DNA of 64,000 nt from contig NZ_VFQC01000001.1 of the NCBI RefSeq assembly GCF_006717075.1, forward strand, positions 1,054,001-1,118,000, given 5' to 3'. Source of the DNA: Haloactinospora alba (GTDB lineage Bacteria > Actinomycetota > Actinomycetes > Streptosporangiales > Streptosporangiaceae). This document shows, piece by piece, positions 8,388-17,824 of the stretch; the stretch's first letter is position 1; each line of letters begins with the position of its first letter. The notes beneath the pieces were generated by a model, which ran no database searches, was not told the DNA's origin, and was given only the letters and a program-made list of their open reading frames with translations. The translations under genes and the position numbers were made by a program.

Positions 8388-10259
8388 ATGGCCGGGCGGA
8401 TCAGAGACGAAGACGTGGCGCTCGTGCGCGAACGCTCGCCCATCGCTGACGTGGTGGGCGAGTACCTGCAGCTCCGCAACGCCGGGGGCGGCTCGCTGAA
8501 GGGGCTGTGTCCCTTCCACGACGAGAAGTCCCCCTCGTTCAACGTCACCCCCGACCGAGGGCTCTTCCACTGCTTCGGCTGTCACGAGGGCGGCGACGTC
8601 ATCTCCTTCGTGCAGAAGATGGAGCACCTCAGCTTCGCCGAGACCGTGGAGTCCCTCGCCCAGCGTGCGGGCATACGGGTCCGCTACGAAGGAGGAGGGT
8701 CCGCTCCGCGCAACGACCAGGGGAAGCGCCAACGGCTCCTGGAGGCGAACAGGGCAGCGGCGCGGTTCTACGCCGAGTGCCTGCTGGCACCCGAGGGCCG
8801 CCCGGGGCGCCGCTTCCTCAGCGAACGCGGTTTCACCCGCAACGACGCGGAGTACTTCGGTGTGGGGCTGGCGCCCCCGGGATGGGAGGCACTGACCACC
8901 CACCTGCGCCGCAACGGTTTCAGCGACCAGGAGATCATCGAGGCCGGGTTGGCGGGCCAGGGCAGGCGGGGTCCCTACGACAAGTTCCGCAACCGGCTGG
9001 TGTGGCCGGTCCGTGAGATCACGGGCGAGGTCGTCGGGTTCGGCGCGCGTAAGCTCGACCCGGACGAGGAGGGGCCGAAGTACCTCAACACCCCGGAGAC
9101 CGCCGTGTTCCGGAAGGGCCACCTGCTCTACGGGCTCGACCTGGCCAAACGCGCCATCTCGCGGGACCGTCAGGCTGTCATCGTGGAGGGCTACACCGAC
9201 GTCATGGCCTGCCACCTGGCCGGCGTGCCCACGGCGGTCGCCACCTGCGGCACCTCGTTCGGGTCGGAACACCTCAAGGTACTGCGCCGGATGCTCCTCG
9301 GACGCTCCAACCAGGGCGGAGAGGTGGTTTTCACGTTCGACGGTGACTCCGCCGGCAAGAACGCCGCGGTGCGTGCCTTCGCGGAGGAGCACGGTTTCGA
9401 GTCCGAGACGTTCGTCGCGGTCCAGCCCGACGGCCTGGACCCCTGCGACCTGCGCCTCCGGCACGGCGACCGGGCGGTCGCCGATCTGGTCAGCACTCGG
9501 AAGCCCCTCTACGAGTTCATGATCCGAGCGGTGATCGAACAGTACGACCTTGACACTCCCGAAGGCCGGATGGCCGGACTGGACGCGGCGGCGGAGATCG
9601 TCGCCAGTATCCGCAACGAAGGGGTGCGCAAACTGTACGGGGTGAACCTCGACCACTGGCTGGGGATCATGGACGAGGCATTCGTGCAGCGGCGTGTCGC
9701 CCAACACATGCGGGGCGGGGCCTCCGGGCAGCACGGGGCGCGCCCCTCCCAGCAGGGCGGCGCCGCCGATCCGGCTCCCTACGACCTCCGGGACCCCGCG
9801 TTGCAGCGGGAGCGGCAGGCACTGAAGATCGCCGTGCAGCACCCGGGGCTGGCGACCGAGTTCGACCAACTGGAGCAGGACGCGTTCACCGTTCCCCAGC
9901 ATCGGGCGATCCACGAACTCATCCGGTCGCGGGGCGGGGTGGCCGCGGCGCAGGACCCCGGAACGTGGATCGGGGCGTTGCGGGAGTCGGCACCCAACGA
10001 GGTCCAGCAGGCGTTCGTCACCCAGCTCGCGGTCGAGCCGGTGGAAGTCGACGGCGACCTCGAGGAGAGTGACGCCCGCGAGATCCTCGGGACGATTCGG
10101 GTCCACGCCGTCAACCGCAGGATGGCGGAGCTGAAGTCGAAACTGAGCCGGCTCGACCCGACGGAGTCCCCCGAGGAGCACCAGCGCGTCTTCACCGAGC
10201 TCATGACGGCCGAGCAGCAGAAGCGAGCGATGCGCGACCGGATATCCGGAACGGCGTGA
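8388..10259 (+). CDS. dnaG: DNA primase
   Basis: A 623-residue primase that makes RNA primers at the replication fork. The N-terminal CHC2 zinc ribbon is complete (Cys41-x2-His44-x17-Cys62-x2-Cys65). The catalytic core follows, with RFYAECLL, GFGARKLDPDEEGPKYLNTPET and the TOPRIM block VIVEGYTDVMACHLAG then VFTFDGDSAGKNAA (metal-binding acidic residues). The C-terminal 150 residues are the helicase-interaction domain (REILGTIRVHAVNRRMAELKSKL). The ATG start has GAGG four bases upstream. In many actinobacteria dgt and dnaG are neighbours, which supports a conserved core location. Confidence 0.97.
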   Translation: MAGRIRDEDVALVRERSPIADVVGEYLQLRNAGGGSLKGLCPFHDEKSPSFNVTPDRGLFHCFGCHEGGDVISFVQKMEHLSFAETVESLAQRAGIRVRYEGGGSAPRNDQGKRQRLLEANRAAARFYAECLLAPEGRPGRRFLSERGFTRNDAEYFGVGLAPPGWEALTTHLRRNGFSDQEIIEAGLAGQGRRGPYDKFRNRLVWPVREITGEVVGFGARKLDPDEEGPKYLNTPETAVFRKGHLLYGLDLAKRAISRDRQAVIVEGYTDVMACHLAGVPTAVATCGTSFGSEHLKVLRRMLLGRSNQGGEVVFTFDGDSAGKNAAVRAFAEEHGFESETFVAVQPDGLDPCDLRLRHGDRAVADLVSTRKPLYEFMIRAVIEQYDLDTPEGRMAGLDAAAEIVASIRNEGVRKLYGVNLDHWLGIMDEAFVQRRVAQHMRGGASGQHGARPSQQGGAADPAPYDLRDPALQRERQALKIAVQHPGLATEFDQLEQDAFTVPQHRAIHELIRSRGGVAAAQDPGTWIGALRESAPNEVQQAFVTQLAVEPVEVDGDLEESDAREILGTIRVHAVNRRMAELKSKLSRLDPTESPEEHQRVFTELMTAEQQKRAMRDRISGTA

Positions 10260-10331
10260 CCCCTGGCGGGCCGTTCCCCGCGGAAGCCCGTGTCGCTTCC
10301 CCCGACCTGCACGAGGTTGCTACTTTTTGTG

Positions 10332-11786
10332 ATGATGTCATCACGGAAGTGGCGGCTGGCTCCATCCCGCCGGGAGCGGTGGGCGGGTACCCCACTCGGG
10401 TGGACCACAGCAACGGTCCTGGGAGCGCTGTTCTTCAGCGCGTTCACCGTCGTCAGCGACACGAGCGGGGAGAGCGTCTCCGGCGGGGAACGCGTCGGCT
10501 ACTTCGCGGACTGGAACACGGCCAACCGCGACTACACGATCGCGGACATCGCCGAGAACGGAGCGGCGGACCAGCTCACCCACCTCATGTGGGCGTTCGG
10601 CGACGTCAGTTCCGAGGGCAAGTGCCACATTCCCCAGGGCTCCAACCAGGCGTGGGAGATCTACCAGCGCCGCTACTCGGCGGAGGAGAGCGTCGACGGG
10701 CAGGCGGACGACTACCGACAGGAGCTCGCGGGAAGCCTGGGGCAGCTGCGTAAGCTCAAAAGCGAACACCCCGCCCTGCGCGCCAGTATCAGCCTGGGCG
10801 GATGGAACTGGTCCACCTACTTCTCCCGTGCCGCCCGTACCGAGGAGTCACGCAGGGAGTTCGTGTCCTCGTGTATCGACCTGTGGCTGCGCGGGAACCT
10901 CCCCGTGCGCGGTGGGGAGCCGCAGGGAGGAGAGGGCGCGGCCGCCGGCGTTTTCGACGGGATCGACCTTGACTGGGAGTGGCCGGGGGGCCGGGGACAC
11001 GAGGACAACATCGAGCACGAGGAGGACAAACGCAACTTCACCCTGCTCGTGCGGGAGTTCCGGCGCCAGCTCGACGAGCTGGGCTCCGAGACTGGTGAGG
11101 AGTACGCGCTGACCGCCTCGGTGGCCAGTGGTGAGGAGACCATCGCGGACAGCTACGAGGCGGACGCGTTCGACGAGCTGGACTTCGCCACCGTCCAGGG
11201 CTACGACTTCAGCGGACCGTGGAGCGAGGTCACCAACCACCACTCCCAGCTCTACGCGCCCGACAACGCCCCGAACTCCGCCAGCGCGAAACGGGCGGTG
11301 CAACAGTACCTCGACCTGGGAGTGCCCCCGGAGAAACTCGTACTGGGGTTCCCCGGGTTCGGCCGCGGCTGGTCGGGAGTACGCGCTGACGGCCCCGCGC
11401 GTTTCGTTCGGGCGACCGGCGCCGCCGACGGCGGCTACGGCGGTTCCACGGAATCCTACGCCGCGCTGGAGAAGCGGGAGGGGAGGCGCTTCATGGACCC
11501 GGTGAACGGCGCCTACTGGCTGATCGACGGCGACGAGTGGTGGAGCTACGACACCCCCGAGGTCGTGGCGATGAAGGGCGAGTACGTGCGTGAGAACGGC
11601 CTGGGCGGCCTCATGCTGTGGAACCTGGACATGGACGCGAACGGTGAGCTCACTGCGGCCATGGAGGAGGCGCTGGAAGGGCAGCGGCCCGAGCCGAGCC
11701 CGAGTGTCGATACGCGGAAGCCGTCGGGTCCGTCTCCGGAGCGGGAGGGGGAGCAGACCCCGGACGGCTCCCCGGAACCCGGGTAG
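10332..11786 (+). CDS. Secreted GH18 chitinase
   Basis: About 484 residues, glycoside hydrolase family 18, expected to cut chitin outside the cell. The catalytic DGIDLDWEWPGG has its general acid at Glu216. Upstream SISLGGWNWS and downstream VQGYDFSGPW plus the GGLMLWNLDMD strand complete the barrel. An N-terminal signal (Arg-rich, then TTATVLGALFFSAFTVVSD) indicates export. The C-terminal 40 residues are Pro/Ser/Glu-rich and probably disordered; no chitin-binding module is visible. The start is uncertain: the frame opens at GTG 10290, GTG 10329 and ATG 10332/10335 are all possible, and none has an ideal ribosome site. I prefer 10332 because it gives a normal signal peptide. The nearby ppdK dre-like site hints at chitin-linked regulation, but no such site is seen before this gene. 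Confidence 0.9.
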   Translation: MMSSRKWRLAPSRRERWAGTPLGWTTATVLGALFFSAFTVVSDTSGESVSGGERVGYFADWNTANRDYTIADIAENGAADQLTHLMWAFGDVSSEGKCHIPQGSNQAWEIYQRRYSAEESVDGQADDYRQELAGSLGQLRKLKSEHPALRASISLGGWNWSTYFSRAARTEESRREFVSSCIDLWLRGNLPVRGGEPQGGEGAAAGVFDGIDLDWEWPGGRGHEDNIEHEEDKRNFTLLVREFRRQLDELGSETGEEYALTASVASGEETIADSYEADAFDELDFATVQGYDFSGPWSEVTNHHSQLYAPDNAPNSASAKRAVQQYLDLGVPPEKLVLGFPGFGRGWSGVRADGPARFVRATGAADGGYGGSTESYAALEKREGRRFMDPVNGAYWLIDGDEWWSYDTPEVVAMKGEYVRENGLGGLMLWNLDMDANGELTAAMEEALEGQRPEPSPSVDTRKPSGPSPEREGEQTPDGSPEPG

Positions 11787-11991
11787 GCGCACGACAGGGG
11801 CCGTCGACCGTTCCGGGGCCGACGTCCGCGGCGTTCGACCGCGCCGAAGGGCGGTGCCGTTCTGTCGGGACGCTGCGCCCGTGGGGATGGGGCGGCTCCC
11901 GCAGTGCCCCACGCCCCGTCTCCCCGTGGGGAAATCCCCAACGGGTAGTGGCACGGTTGTCACCACATGCGCCTCGCGTCAGGGTGGGAGC

Positions 11992-14871
11992 ATGGTCGAG
12001 CCGAACACCGCCCCGGACGCGTCTCCCACCGCCACTCAGGAATTCCGTGACGAGCTGCGCGCGGAGGTGTCCGGAACGGTCGCGTTCGACCGGGGAACCC
12101 GGGCCCTGTACACCGCCGACGCCTCCAACTACCGGCATGTTCCCCTCGGCGTCGTCGTCCCGCGCACCCTCGACGACGTCGTCGCTGCCGTGGCGGCGTG
12201 CCACACCCACGGGATCCCGCTCACCCCCCGCGGGGGCGGAACGAGTATCGCGGGCAACGCCATCGGCACCGGTCTGGTCATCGACACCTCCCGCCACCTC
12301 ACCGCCATCGAGGACATCGACCCGGCCACGCGCACAGCGCGGGTGCAACCGGGAGTCGTCCTAGACGACCTGCGGGCCGCGGCAGGAGCGCACGGCCTGA
12401 CGTTCGGTCCTGACCCCTCGACCCACAACAGGTGCACCCTCGGCGGGATGATCGGAAACAACGCGTGCGGGTCGCACTCGGTCGCCCACGGCACCACCGC
12501 CGCCAACGTCGAGTCGCTGGACGTGCTGCTGCCCGACGGCACCCGAATGACCGTGGGCGCCACCCCGGAGCGGGAGTGGGAGCGGTTGGCGAACCTGCCC
12601 ACCAGGACGGGGCAGGTGTACTCCGCGCTACGCGCACTCACCAACGCCCACATGGCGGACCTGCGCACGGGGATGCCACAGCTGCAGCGCCGTGTGTCCG
12701 GATACGCCCTCGACCACCTCCTCCCGGAGAACGGCGGCCACGTCGCCCGCGCGCTCACCGGAACCGAGGGAAGCTGTGTGACCCTGCTGAACGCGACCGT
12801 GCGGTTGACCGACGCACCCACCAGCCGTGCGCTGGTGGTGCTGGGATACCCCGACGCCCCGACGGCGGCCGACGCGGTCCCCGACCTGCTGCGGCACCGT
12901 CCGCACACCATCGAGGGAATCGACCACCAGCTCGTCGCCAACGTGGGCGGCTCCACACGTGCGAGCGCCGCCCTGCCGCGGGGAAGCTCGTGGCTGCTGG
13001 TGGAAGTGGCGGGCGAGGACCCCAGGCACGCGGCCGAGACGGGCCGTGCCGTGCTGAACGGCCTGAGCGGGGCGGCACGGCCGCTGGACGCGGCCGTGGT
13101 CACCGATCCGGCGCAGACCCGGGCCCTGTGGCGAATCCGTGAGGAAGGGGCGGGAATCGCGACACGAGCCCCGGACGGCTCCGAAGCGTGGCCGGGGTGG
13201 GAGGACGCGGCGGTGCCGCCGGACCGTCTGGGTTCCTACCTGCGCGGCTTCGACCAGCTGATGGAACGCTATGGTCGCACGGGCGTGGTGTACGGCCACT
13301 TCGGGGAGGGGTGCCTGCACGCCCGCATCGACTTCGATCTGGCCAGCTCGCGCGGGCAGCGCGACTTCCGCTCCTTCATGGAGGAGGCCACCGACCTCAC
13401 CGTGGCGCACGGCGGTTCCATGTCCGGAGAGCACGGTGACGGCCAGGCCCGCTCGGAGCTCCTGCCGCGGATGTACGGCCAGCGCCTCCGGGAGGCGTTC
13501 TCCGCCTTCAAGGCCGTGTGGGACCCGGAAGGCCGGATGAACCCCGGAGTCATCGTCGACCCGAAACCGCTCGACGCCGACCTGCGTGTCGCCGCGCCCG
13601 CCCACAGCCCGGCCACCCTGTTCGCCTACGCCGAGGACCAGGGGGACTTCGCGCGCGCTACGCGTCGCTGTGTGGGGGTCGGCAAGTGCCGACGGGACGA
13701 CGGCCCCGGGGTGATGTGTCCCAGCTACATGGTGACCCGTCAGGAGAAGGACTCCACACGCGGCCGGGCACGCATGCTGTTCGAGATGCTCAACGGTGAC
13801 GTGATCACCGACGGGTGGAGGTCCGAGGAGGTCCGGGACAGTCTCGACCTGTGCCTCTCCTGCAAGGGGTGCCGCAGCGACTGTCCCGTCAACGTCGACA
13901 TGGCCGCCTACAAGGCCGAGTTCCTGCACCATCACTACCAGGGACGGCTACGGCCGGCCTCCCACTACTCGATGGGTTGGCTTCCCCTGTGGGCACGGTT
14001 GGCGGCACTGGCTCCCCACGAGGTGAACCGGGCCAGCGCCGTTCCCGGTGCCGCGGGGCTGCTGAAGCGGTTCGCGGGGATCGCCCGGCAGCGCCAGCTC
14101 CCGCGGTTCGCCCGCACCACCTTCACCCGCTGGTTCCGTCGGCACAGCGCACCCTCCGGAGGCCGGCAGCCCGTCGTGGTGTGGCCGGACACGTTCGGCA
14201 ACTACCTGGAACCCCGGGTGCTGGCGGCGACGGTACGGGTACTGGAGGACGCGGGATTCGCGGCTGTGCTCCCCGGCGGTCCGGTGTGCTGCGGTCTCAC
14301 CTGGGTGTCGACGGGCCAGCTCACCGTCGCACGCGCGGTGATGCGCCGCTCTCTGGAAACCCTCGCCCCCCACCTCGCGGCGGGAACCCCCATAGTGGGA
14401 GCGGAACCGAGCTGCACGGCAACACTCCGCAGCGATCTGCCGGAGCTGGTGCCGGGGGAGCGCAGCACCCGGGCCGCGGGGTCGGTGTACACCCTCGCGG
14501 AGTTCCTCGCCGCCCATGCCCCGGACTGGCAACCGCCGCGTCTCGGGGTGTCGGCCCTCAGCCAGGTGCACTGCCACCAGCACGCTGTCGTCGGTTTCGA
14601 CGCCGACCGGGAACTGATGCGCCGCGCCGGCATCGACGGCGAGGTCCTCGACTCCGGATGCTGCGGACTCGCCGGGAACTTCGGTTTCGAGGAGGGGCAC
14701 TACGACGTCTCCACGGCGGTCGGTGAGCGGGTCCTGCTCCCCAGAGTGCGCGAGACGAGCCCGGAGACCCTGGTGCTGGCGGACGGGTTCAGTTGCCGCA
14801 CCCAGATCGACCAGGAGACGGGCCGCTCGGCCTCGCACCTCGCCGAAGTCCTGGCGCGGGAGCTGAGGTGA
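11992..14871 (+). CDS. FAD-linked oxidase/Fe-S oxidoreductase fusion (D-lactate or glycolate dehydrogenase type)
   Basis: 959 residues, a natural fusion of a GlcD-like FAD subunit and a GlcF-like iron-sulfur subunit. The FAD-binding PCMH domain is near 45-225 (PLTPRGGGTSIAGNAIG; GGMIGNNACGSHSVAHG), and the FAD-oxidase C domain near 270-520 ends with YGHFGEGCLHARID and GSMSGEHGDGQ. Two ferredoxin-like cysteine clusters follow: Cys560 region CVGVGKC...CPSY and Cys621 region CLSCKGCRSDCPVNV. Two CCG domains finish the protein (GGPVCCGLTW, DSGCCGLAGNFGFE). Such membrane-associated flavoproteins oxidise D-2-hydroxy acids such as D-lactate and pass electrons to quinone; the exact substrate cannot be told. 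The open frame starts far upstream inside the chitinase, but ATG 11992 with AGGGTGGGAG before it gives the family N-terminus. Confidence 0.9.
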   Translation: MVEPNTAPDASPTATQEFRDELRAEVSGTVAFDRGTRALYTADASNYRHVPLGVVVPRTLDDVVAAVAACHTHGIPLTPRGGGTSIAGNAIGTGLVIDTSRHLTAIEDIDPATRTARVQPGVVLDDLRAAAGAHGLTFGPDPSTHNRCTLGGMIGNNACGSHSVAHGTTAANVESLDVLLPDGTRMTVGATPEREWERLANLPTRTGQVYSALRALTNAHMADLRTGMPQLQRRVSGYALDHLLPENGGHVARALTGTEGSCVTLLNATVRLTDAPTSRALVVLGYPDAPTAADAVPDLLRHRPHTIEGIDHQLVANVGGSTRASAALPRGSSWLLVEVAGEDPRHAAETGRAVLNGLSGAARPLDAAVVTDPAQTRALWRIREEGAGIATRAPDGSEAWPGWEDAAVPPDRLGSYLRGFDQLMERYGRTGVVYGHFGEGCLHARIDFDLASSRGQRDFRSFMEEATDLTVAHGGSMSGEHGDGQARSELLPRMYGQRLREAFSAFKAVWDPEGRMNPGVIVDPKPLDADLRVAAPAHSPATLFAYAEDQGDFARATRRCVGVGKCRRDDGPGVMCPSYMVTRQEKDSTRGRARMLFEMLNGDVITDGWRSEEVRDSLDLCLSCKGCRSDCPVNVDMAAYKAEFLHHHYQGRLRPASHYSMGWLPLWARLAALAPHEVNRASAVPGAAGLLKRFAGIARQRQLPRFARTTFTRWFRRHSAPSGGRQPVVVWPDTFGNYLEPRVLAATVRVLEDAGFAAVLPGGPVCCGLTWVSTGQLTVARAVMRRSLETLAPHLAAGTPIVGAEPSCTATLRSDLPELVPGERSTRAAGSVYTLAEFLAAHAPDWQPPRLGVSALSQVHCHQHAVVGFDADRELMRRAGIDGEVLDSGCCGLAGNFGFEEGHYDVSTAVGERVLLPRVRETSPETLVLADGFSCRTQIDQETGRSASHLAEVLARELR

Positions 14872-14898
14872 GGAGCTCCGGAACGGGGAAACGGGAGG

Positions 14899-15387
14899 TC
14901 AGATCCCCAGCTGCTCGCGCAGCTGCGACAACGCCCAGGAGACCCGCTCCTCGACGTGGGGGTCCCGCGGGTCGACACCCTCGTCGAGATGGACACGCCA
15001 GGTGATGTCCGAGCCGCCGGGCGGCCTGCGCGCCACGAGCCGGAAACCACGGCCGTCCGTCCCGTCGGTGAGGCTGACGTACCGGCTCACCACGATGGTG
15101 GCGGTGATCCGCTCGTGGGCCGCCTCGGCCAACCGACCCGGACGGGGAACCCACAGTGTCAGGTCGCCGGAGCCCTCCTCGGTGAAGGTGAACCCCTCAT
15201 CGGACCAGCGGGCGCGGTCGATGTGTTCCCACGGCACAGCGCGCCCCTCCGGCAGGTGCAGGGCGCGCGTCGTCGCGACGAGGGTGCCGCCCTCCGCCTC
15301 GGCGTGTGCGAGGATCCGTTCCCCCGGCGCCAGCCGCAGCCGGGACCGGACGTCGCGGGGCAGGCGCGCACGGCGGAGCAGTCGCAT
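14899..15387 (-). CDS. Conserved actinobacterial protein of unknown function
   Basis: 162 residues, no signal or membrane span. It begins with a basic N-terminus (MRLLRRARLPRDVRSRLRL) followed by a beta-rich region (GTLVATTRALHLPEG, VPWEHIDRARWSDEGFTF). That pattern resembles PH-like folds of small actinobacterial proteins, but I do not recognise a family with a known role. It lies six bases downstream of the next gene on the same strand, so the two are probably co-transcribed. It is convergent with the oxidoreductase gene, whose stop is 27 bases away. Confidence 0.75.
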   Translation of the reverse strand: MRLLRRARLPRDVRSRLRLAPGERILAHAEAEGGTLVATTRALHLPEGRAVPWEHIDRARWSDEGFTFTEEGSGDLTLWVPRPGRLAEAAHERITATIVVSRYVSLTDGTDGRGFRLVARRPPGGSDITWRVHLDEGVDPRDPHVEERVSWALSQLREQLGI

Positions 15388-15393
15388 GAGCGG

Positions 15394-15711
15394 TTACCTG
15401 CCGCCGTTGTCGGGCCGTGTGCCCCCGGTCCCGTTGCGTGTGCCGTTGAGCTCGGCGCTCTCCTCCTCGGTCGGGCGGGCGAGGAAGTCCGTGACCGAGC
15501 TCACGGGAAGTTTCTCGCCCGCCTTGGAGCGGGCGGTCCTTCCGGCCGCTGTGGCCTGGGTGCGTACGGTTTCGGCCGTTCTCCGCACGGACGGGTTGTC
15601 GGCGACGCGCCGCGCCGTGCGGGCGAGCTGTTCGTAGCGCTCCCTGCCCGCCTTCGTCCCCAGCACGTAGCCGACGGCGAGGCCGGTGAGGAATGTGATC
15701 CGGTAACGCAT
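15394..15711 (-). CDS. Small YtxH-like membrane-associated protein
   Basis: 105 residues. A short hydrophobic N-terminal helix (ITFLTGLAVGYVLGTKAG) followed by GRERYEQL and an amphipathic Ala/Arg-rich helical stretch is the pattern of YtxH-like and other small actinobacterial envelope proteins. The C-terminus is hydrophilic and Gly/Asn-rich. ATG 15711 is chosen over GTG 15717 because GAGG sits five bases upstream of it. Function unknown. It is the first gene of a likely two-gene operon with the protein that follows. Confidence 0.75.
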   Translation of the reverse strand: MRYRITFLTGLAVGYVLGTKAGRERYEQLARTARRVADNPSVRRTAETVRTQATAAGRTARSKAGEKLPVSSVTDFLARPTEEESAELNGTRNGTGGTRPDNGGR

Positions 15712-15905
15712 GGACACCTCGCGACGTCGTTGGTGATCGTGGTTCCAACGCTACCGCGTGTGGCGCTGGTGGCGGAGCGCGGAGCGGTTCCGTGTCGGTC
15801 GCGGGTCCGCGGCGACGAAACCATGTCACAACCACCCCCGCGAATGCGCTAAGCTGTTGGTGGTTGCCGAGGGAACACACCCGGAAGGCAGCCGCACCAG
15901 CGCGA

Positions 15906-15977
15906 TCCCGCGTAGCTCAAGGGCAGAGCAGTCGGCTGTTAACCGACAGGCTACTGGTTCGAATCCAGTCGCGGGAG
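15906..15977 (+). tRNA. tRNA-Asn (anticodon GTT)
   Basis: A 72-base cloverleaf. Acceptor stem TCCCGCG (15906-15912) pairs with CGCGGGA (15970-15976). D-arm GCTC/GAGC, anticodon arm GTCGG-CTGTTAA-CCGAC with anticodon GTT, and T-arm ACTGG-TTCGAAT-CCAGT are all intact. The discriminator base is G, as expected for tRNA-Asn, and no CCA is encoded. A strong terminator follows seven bases later. The accessory island to the right starts immediately after this gene, the usual position for an element that integrates into a tRNA 3' end. Confidence 0.97.
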
Positions 15978-15983
15978 CTTCTG

Positions 15984-16010
15984 AAGCCAGGCCCACGGGG
16001 CCTGGCTTTT
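15984..16010 (+). terminator. Rho-independent terminator of tRNA-Asn
   Basis: AAGCCAGGCCC at 15984-15994 pairs with GGGCCTGGCTT, with a three-base loop and a T-run (TTTTCTCG). A similar hairpin occurs at 25537-25563 at the far end of the accessory island. Confidence 0.9.
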
Positions 16011-16167
16011 CTCGTTTCGACGACGGACTGCAGGTGAGCGATCCCGTCTGCACCGTTGAGGATGGGGCCCAGGTTCGCCGCTGCCGGGGTTCGGTCATCG
16101 CGCACTCGACGCTCTGGGGGGAATGCTGTTGACTGCCGAGGATTCCCGTAACCAGGAAGGGCCTTGA

Positions 16168-17103
16168 GTGCGGTTCCGGTTGAAGGGCGACGAGTACCGG
16201 ATCGACCGTGCCGAAGTCGAGGCACGGATGGAGGGGCGTACCCCCGAACCGCTCCATGAGCACTGGGTGGAGGTGAACGGATGTCGCTGGCCGCCGAAGC
16301 AGGTACTGCATGAAGTGCTTCATGTGAGTCGTGCCGACTTCACCACGCACACCGCACTCCGCCACCTCGATCGGCTCGGCTTCGCCACTTCCGTTAGCGC
16401 TGTTGCAGCAGAGGACGCCTTTGCCGCCCCGGCCGAGGCGTTGCGGACACTGATCGCCTTCACCGGTTCCGGGACTCTTACGCAGGACATCGCACGCCTG
16501 GAGGGCCGACTCCAGGGGGTGGACCGGAATACTGCCGAGGATGTCGGTTTGGCCTCTGCCCTGAGTGAGGACTTGCTCCAGGCCGCATTGTTGATCCGGC
16601 AGCATGCCGGACGTATCAGCGACATCATCCACGCCGCCACCATCACCCAGGTTCTTCCGCTCATCCTAGACGAAGCCGAGCGGGTCACAGTGCGGCCTTC
16701 GCTGGGAGCGGGCAACGATCCCAGCCGCACGTTCGACGTGGAGACCGACCACCGGGTCGCCGAGTTCAAGGTCGCCGTGTGGAAGGGCCGGGATGCGATG
16801 CGCAAGCGGGGTGTGTTCCAGGATCTGGTGCACTTGGCGCTGGATGAAACCGACCGCCGGGCTCAGCTCTACGTCGTCGGTCAGCAGCCTATTCACTTCC
16901 TGCGCAGCAGCACGACCTCCGCGGACTGGGGGCTCAGCCGGGCGTCCCCGCACCTCCGTCAGAAGTTCGATGAGCGCTTCGGCAGTCGGCAGGTCCGAGT
17001 CTGCGACTTCGCCAACGGCCCCGCCGCCAATGTCGAGCTGATCGATCTCGGAGACCTACTACCGGTGTTTCGAGAGCGCGCGACTGACGGAACCGAGGTA
17101 TAG
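16168..17103 (+). CDS. Putative nuclease of unknown family (type IV restriction-like)
   Basis: 311 residues, not a family I can name. The N-terminal 75 residues contain WVEVNGCRWPPKQVL and RADFTTHTALRHLDRLGF. This resembles the small N-terminal domains with a G-x-x-YPPK motif seen in some methylation-dependent (type IV) restriction proteins; that comparison is from memory. The C-terminal half carries FDVETDHRVAEFKVAVWKG: Asp190, Glu192 and Asp194 followed by Glu199-Phe-Lys201 fit the D...ExK core of a PD-(D/E)XK nuclease. GTG start with AGGAAGG seven bases upstream. It is the first gene to the right of tRNA-Asn and stands alone on its strand. A role in DNA restriction is inferred from the possible nuclease core and the island context. 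Confidence 0.7.
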   Translation: MRFRLKGDEYRIDRAEVEARMEGRTPEPLHEHWVEVNGCRWPPKQVLHEVLHVSRADFTTHTALRHLDRLGFATSVSAVAAEDAFAAPAEALRTLIAFTGSGTLTQDIARLEGRLQGVDRNTAEDVGLASALSEDLLQAALLIRQHAGRISDIIHAATITQVLPLILDEAERVTVRPSLGAGNDPSRTFDVETDHRVAEFKVAVWKGRDAMRKRGVFQDLVHLALDETDRRAQLYVVGQQPIHFLRSSTTSADWGLSRASPHLRQKFDERFGSRQVRVCDFANGPAANVELIDLGDLLPVFRERATDGTEV

Positions 17104-17267
17104 CACTGGCGGCCTGGAGCGTCGATGGCCGTGCTTCTTTCGTACGGAGCGCATCGTTGGTGCCCGTGCGTGCACTACAGATGCTGCAAGCCCCCGATCA
17201 CCCGGCGCAGGTGCGCTTCGCCGATGGTTGCTGTGGGTCGGGCCACTGGCCAGGGAGTGTCCTCGCC

Positions 17268-17824
17268 CTATGGGCGCGGCGTGCGCCGTAGGAATTCGGT
17301 GGGAGCAGTAGGCGTCCCCGCTGCTTTCCCTCGCCCGTGATCCGGCGGATCGCCGTCGGGGGCGATCAGAGACCAGACCGTCTTGCCACCGCCAGAGGAA
17401 GGGATCGTGCCCAGTCCTGGCTTGGTGCGTCCACCAGCAGCAGGCCGCGGCCGTGTTTTGCGTCGTCTTCTGGCGCGGTGAGAGTGGGTTGGCCGTTCTG
17501 GCCGTCCCACACATCGATGAGCAATACCTCGCGCCTCAGGGTGAGGGTCAGCCGGATCAGGTGGTAGCGGGTGGCGTCGGCCAGCGACGTGTTCGCCGTG
17601 ATCCCAGTGGCGCCGATGGCGTTGTTCACCAGTTCGGAGACGATCAGCTCGGCGTTGTCGGCGGCCTCACGCTGCGGCAGATGCTCCAGGGTTCTGCGGG
17701 TGAACTCCCGGGCTATGGGCACCGCCGTAGGCATCGCGATCAAGGGAAGGCCGAGGGCCAGCACCGGTTCGCTCGCTCCGTGCTGGATGGATGGCGCTGG
17801 AAGCGGAGAACCCCGAGCCATCAC
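17268..17824 (-). pseudogene. HATPase (RsbW-like anti-sigma/regulatory ATPase), frameshifted
   Basis: A GHKL-fold ATPase related to RsbW-type regulators. The first frame (17824 down to about 17412) reads ADNAELIVSELVNNAIGATG, the N-box, and later HGRGLLLVDAPSQDW, the G-box. The family normally continues WGT-x-P-x-x-GGKTVW. Here that continuation lies in another frame (GTIPSSGGGKTVWSLIAPDG, ending at 17268), while the first frame runs on for 17 unrelated residues to a stop at 17366. One G missing from the run at about 17410-17412 explains this. It is either a real mutation or a sequencing error. The start codon overlaps the stop of the preceding gene by four bases, so this is the last gene of a three-gene operon. 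Confidence 0.75.

Noticed and set aside
8373-10181. 602-codon open frame opposite dnaG
   Set aside because: Antisense shadow of a confirmed primase; no family motif.
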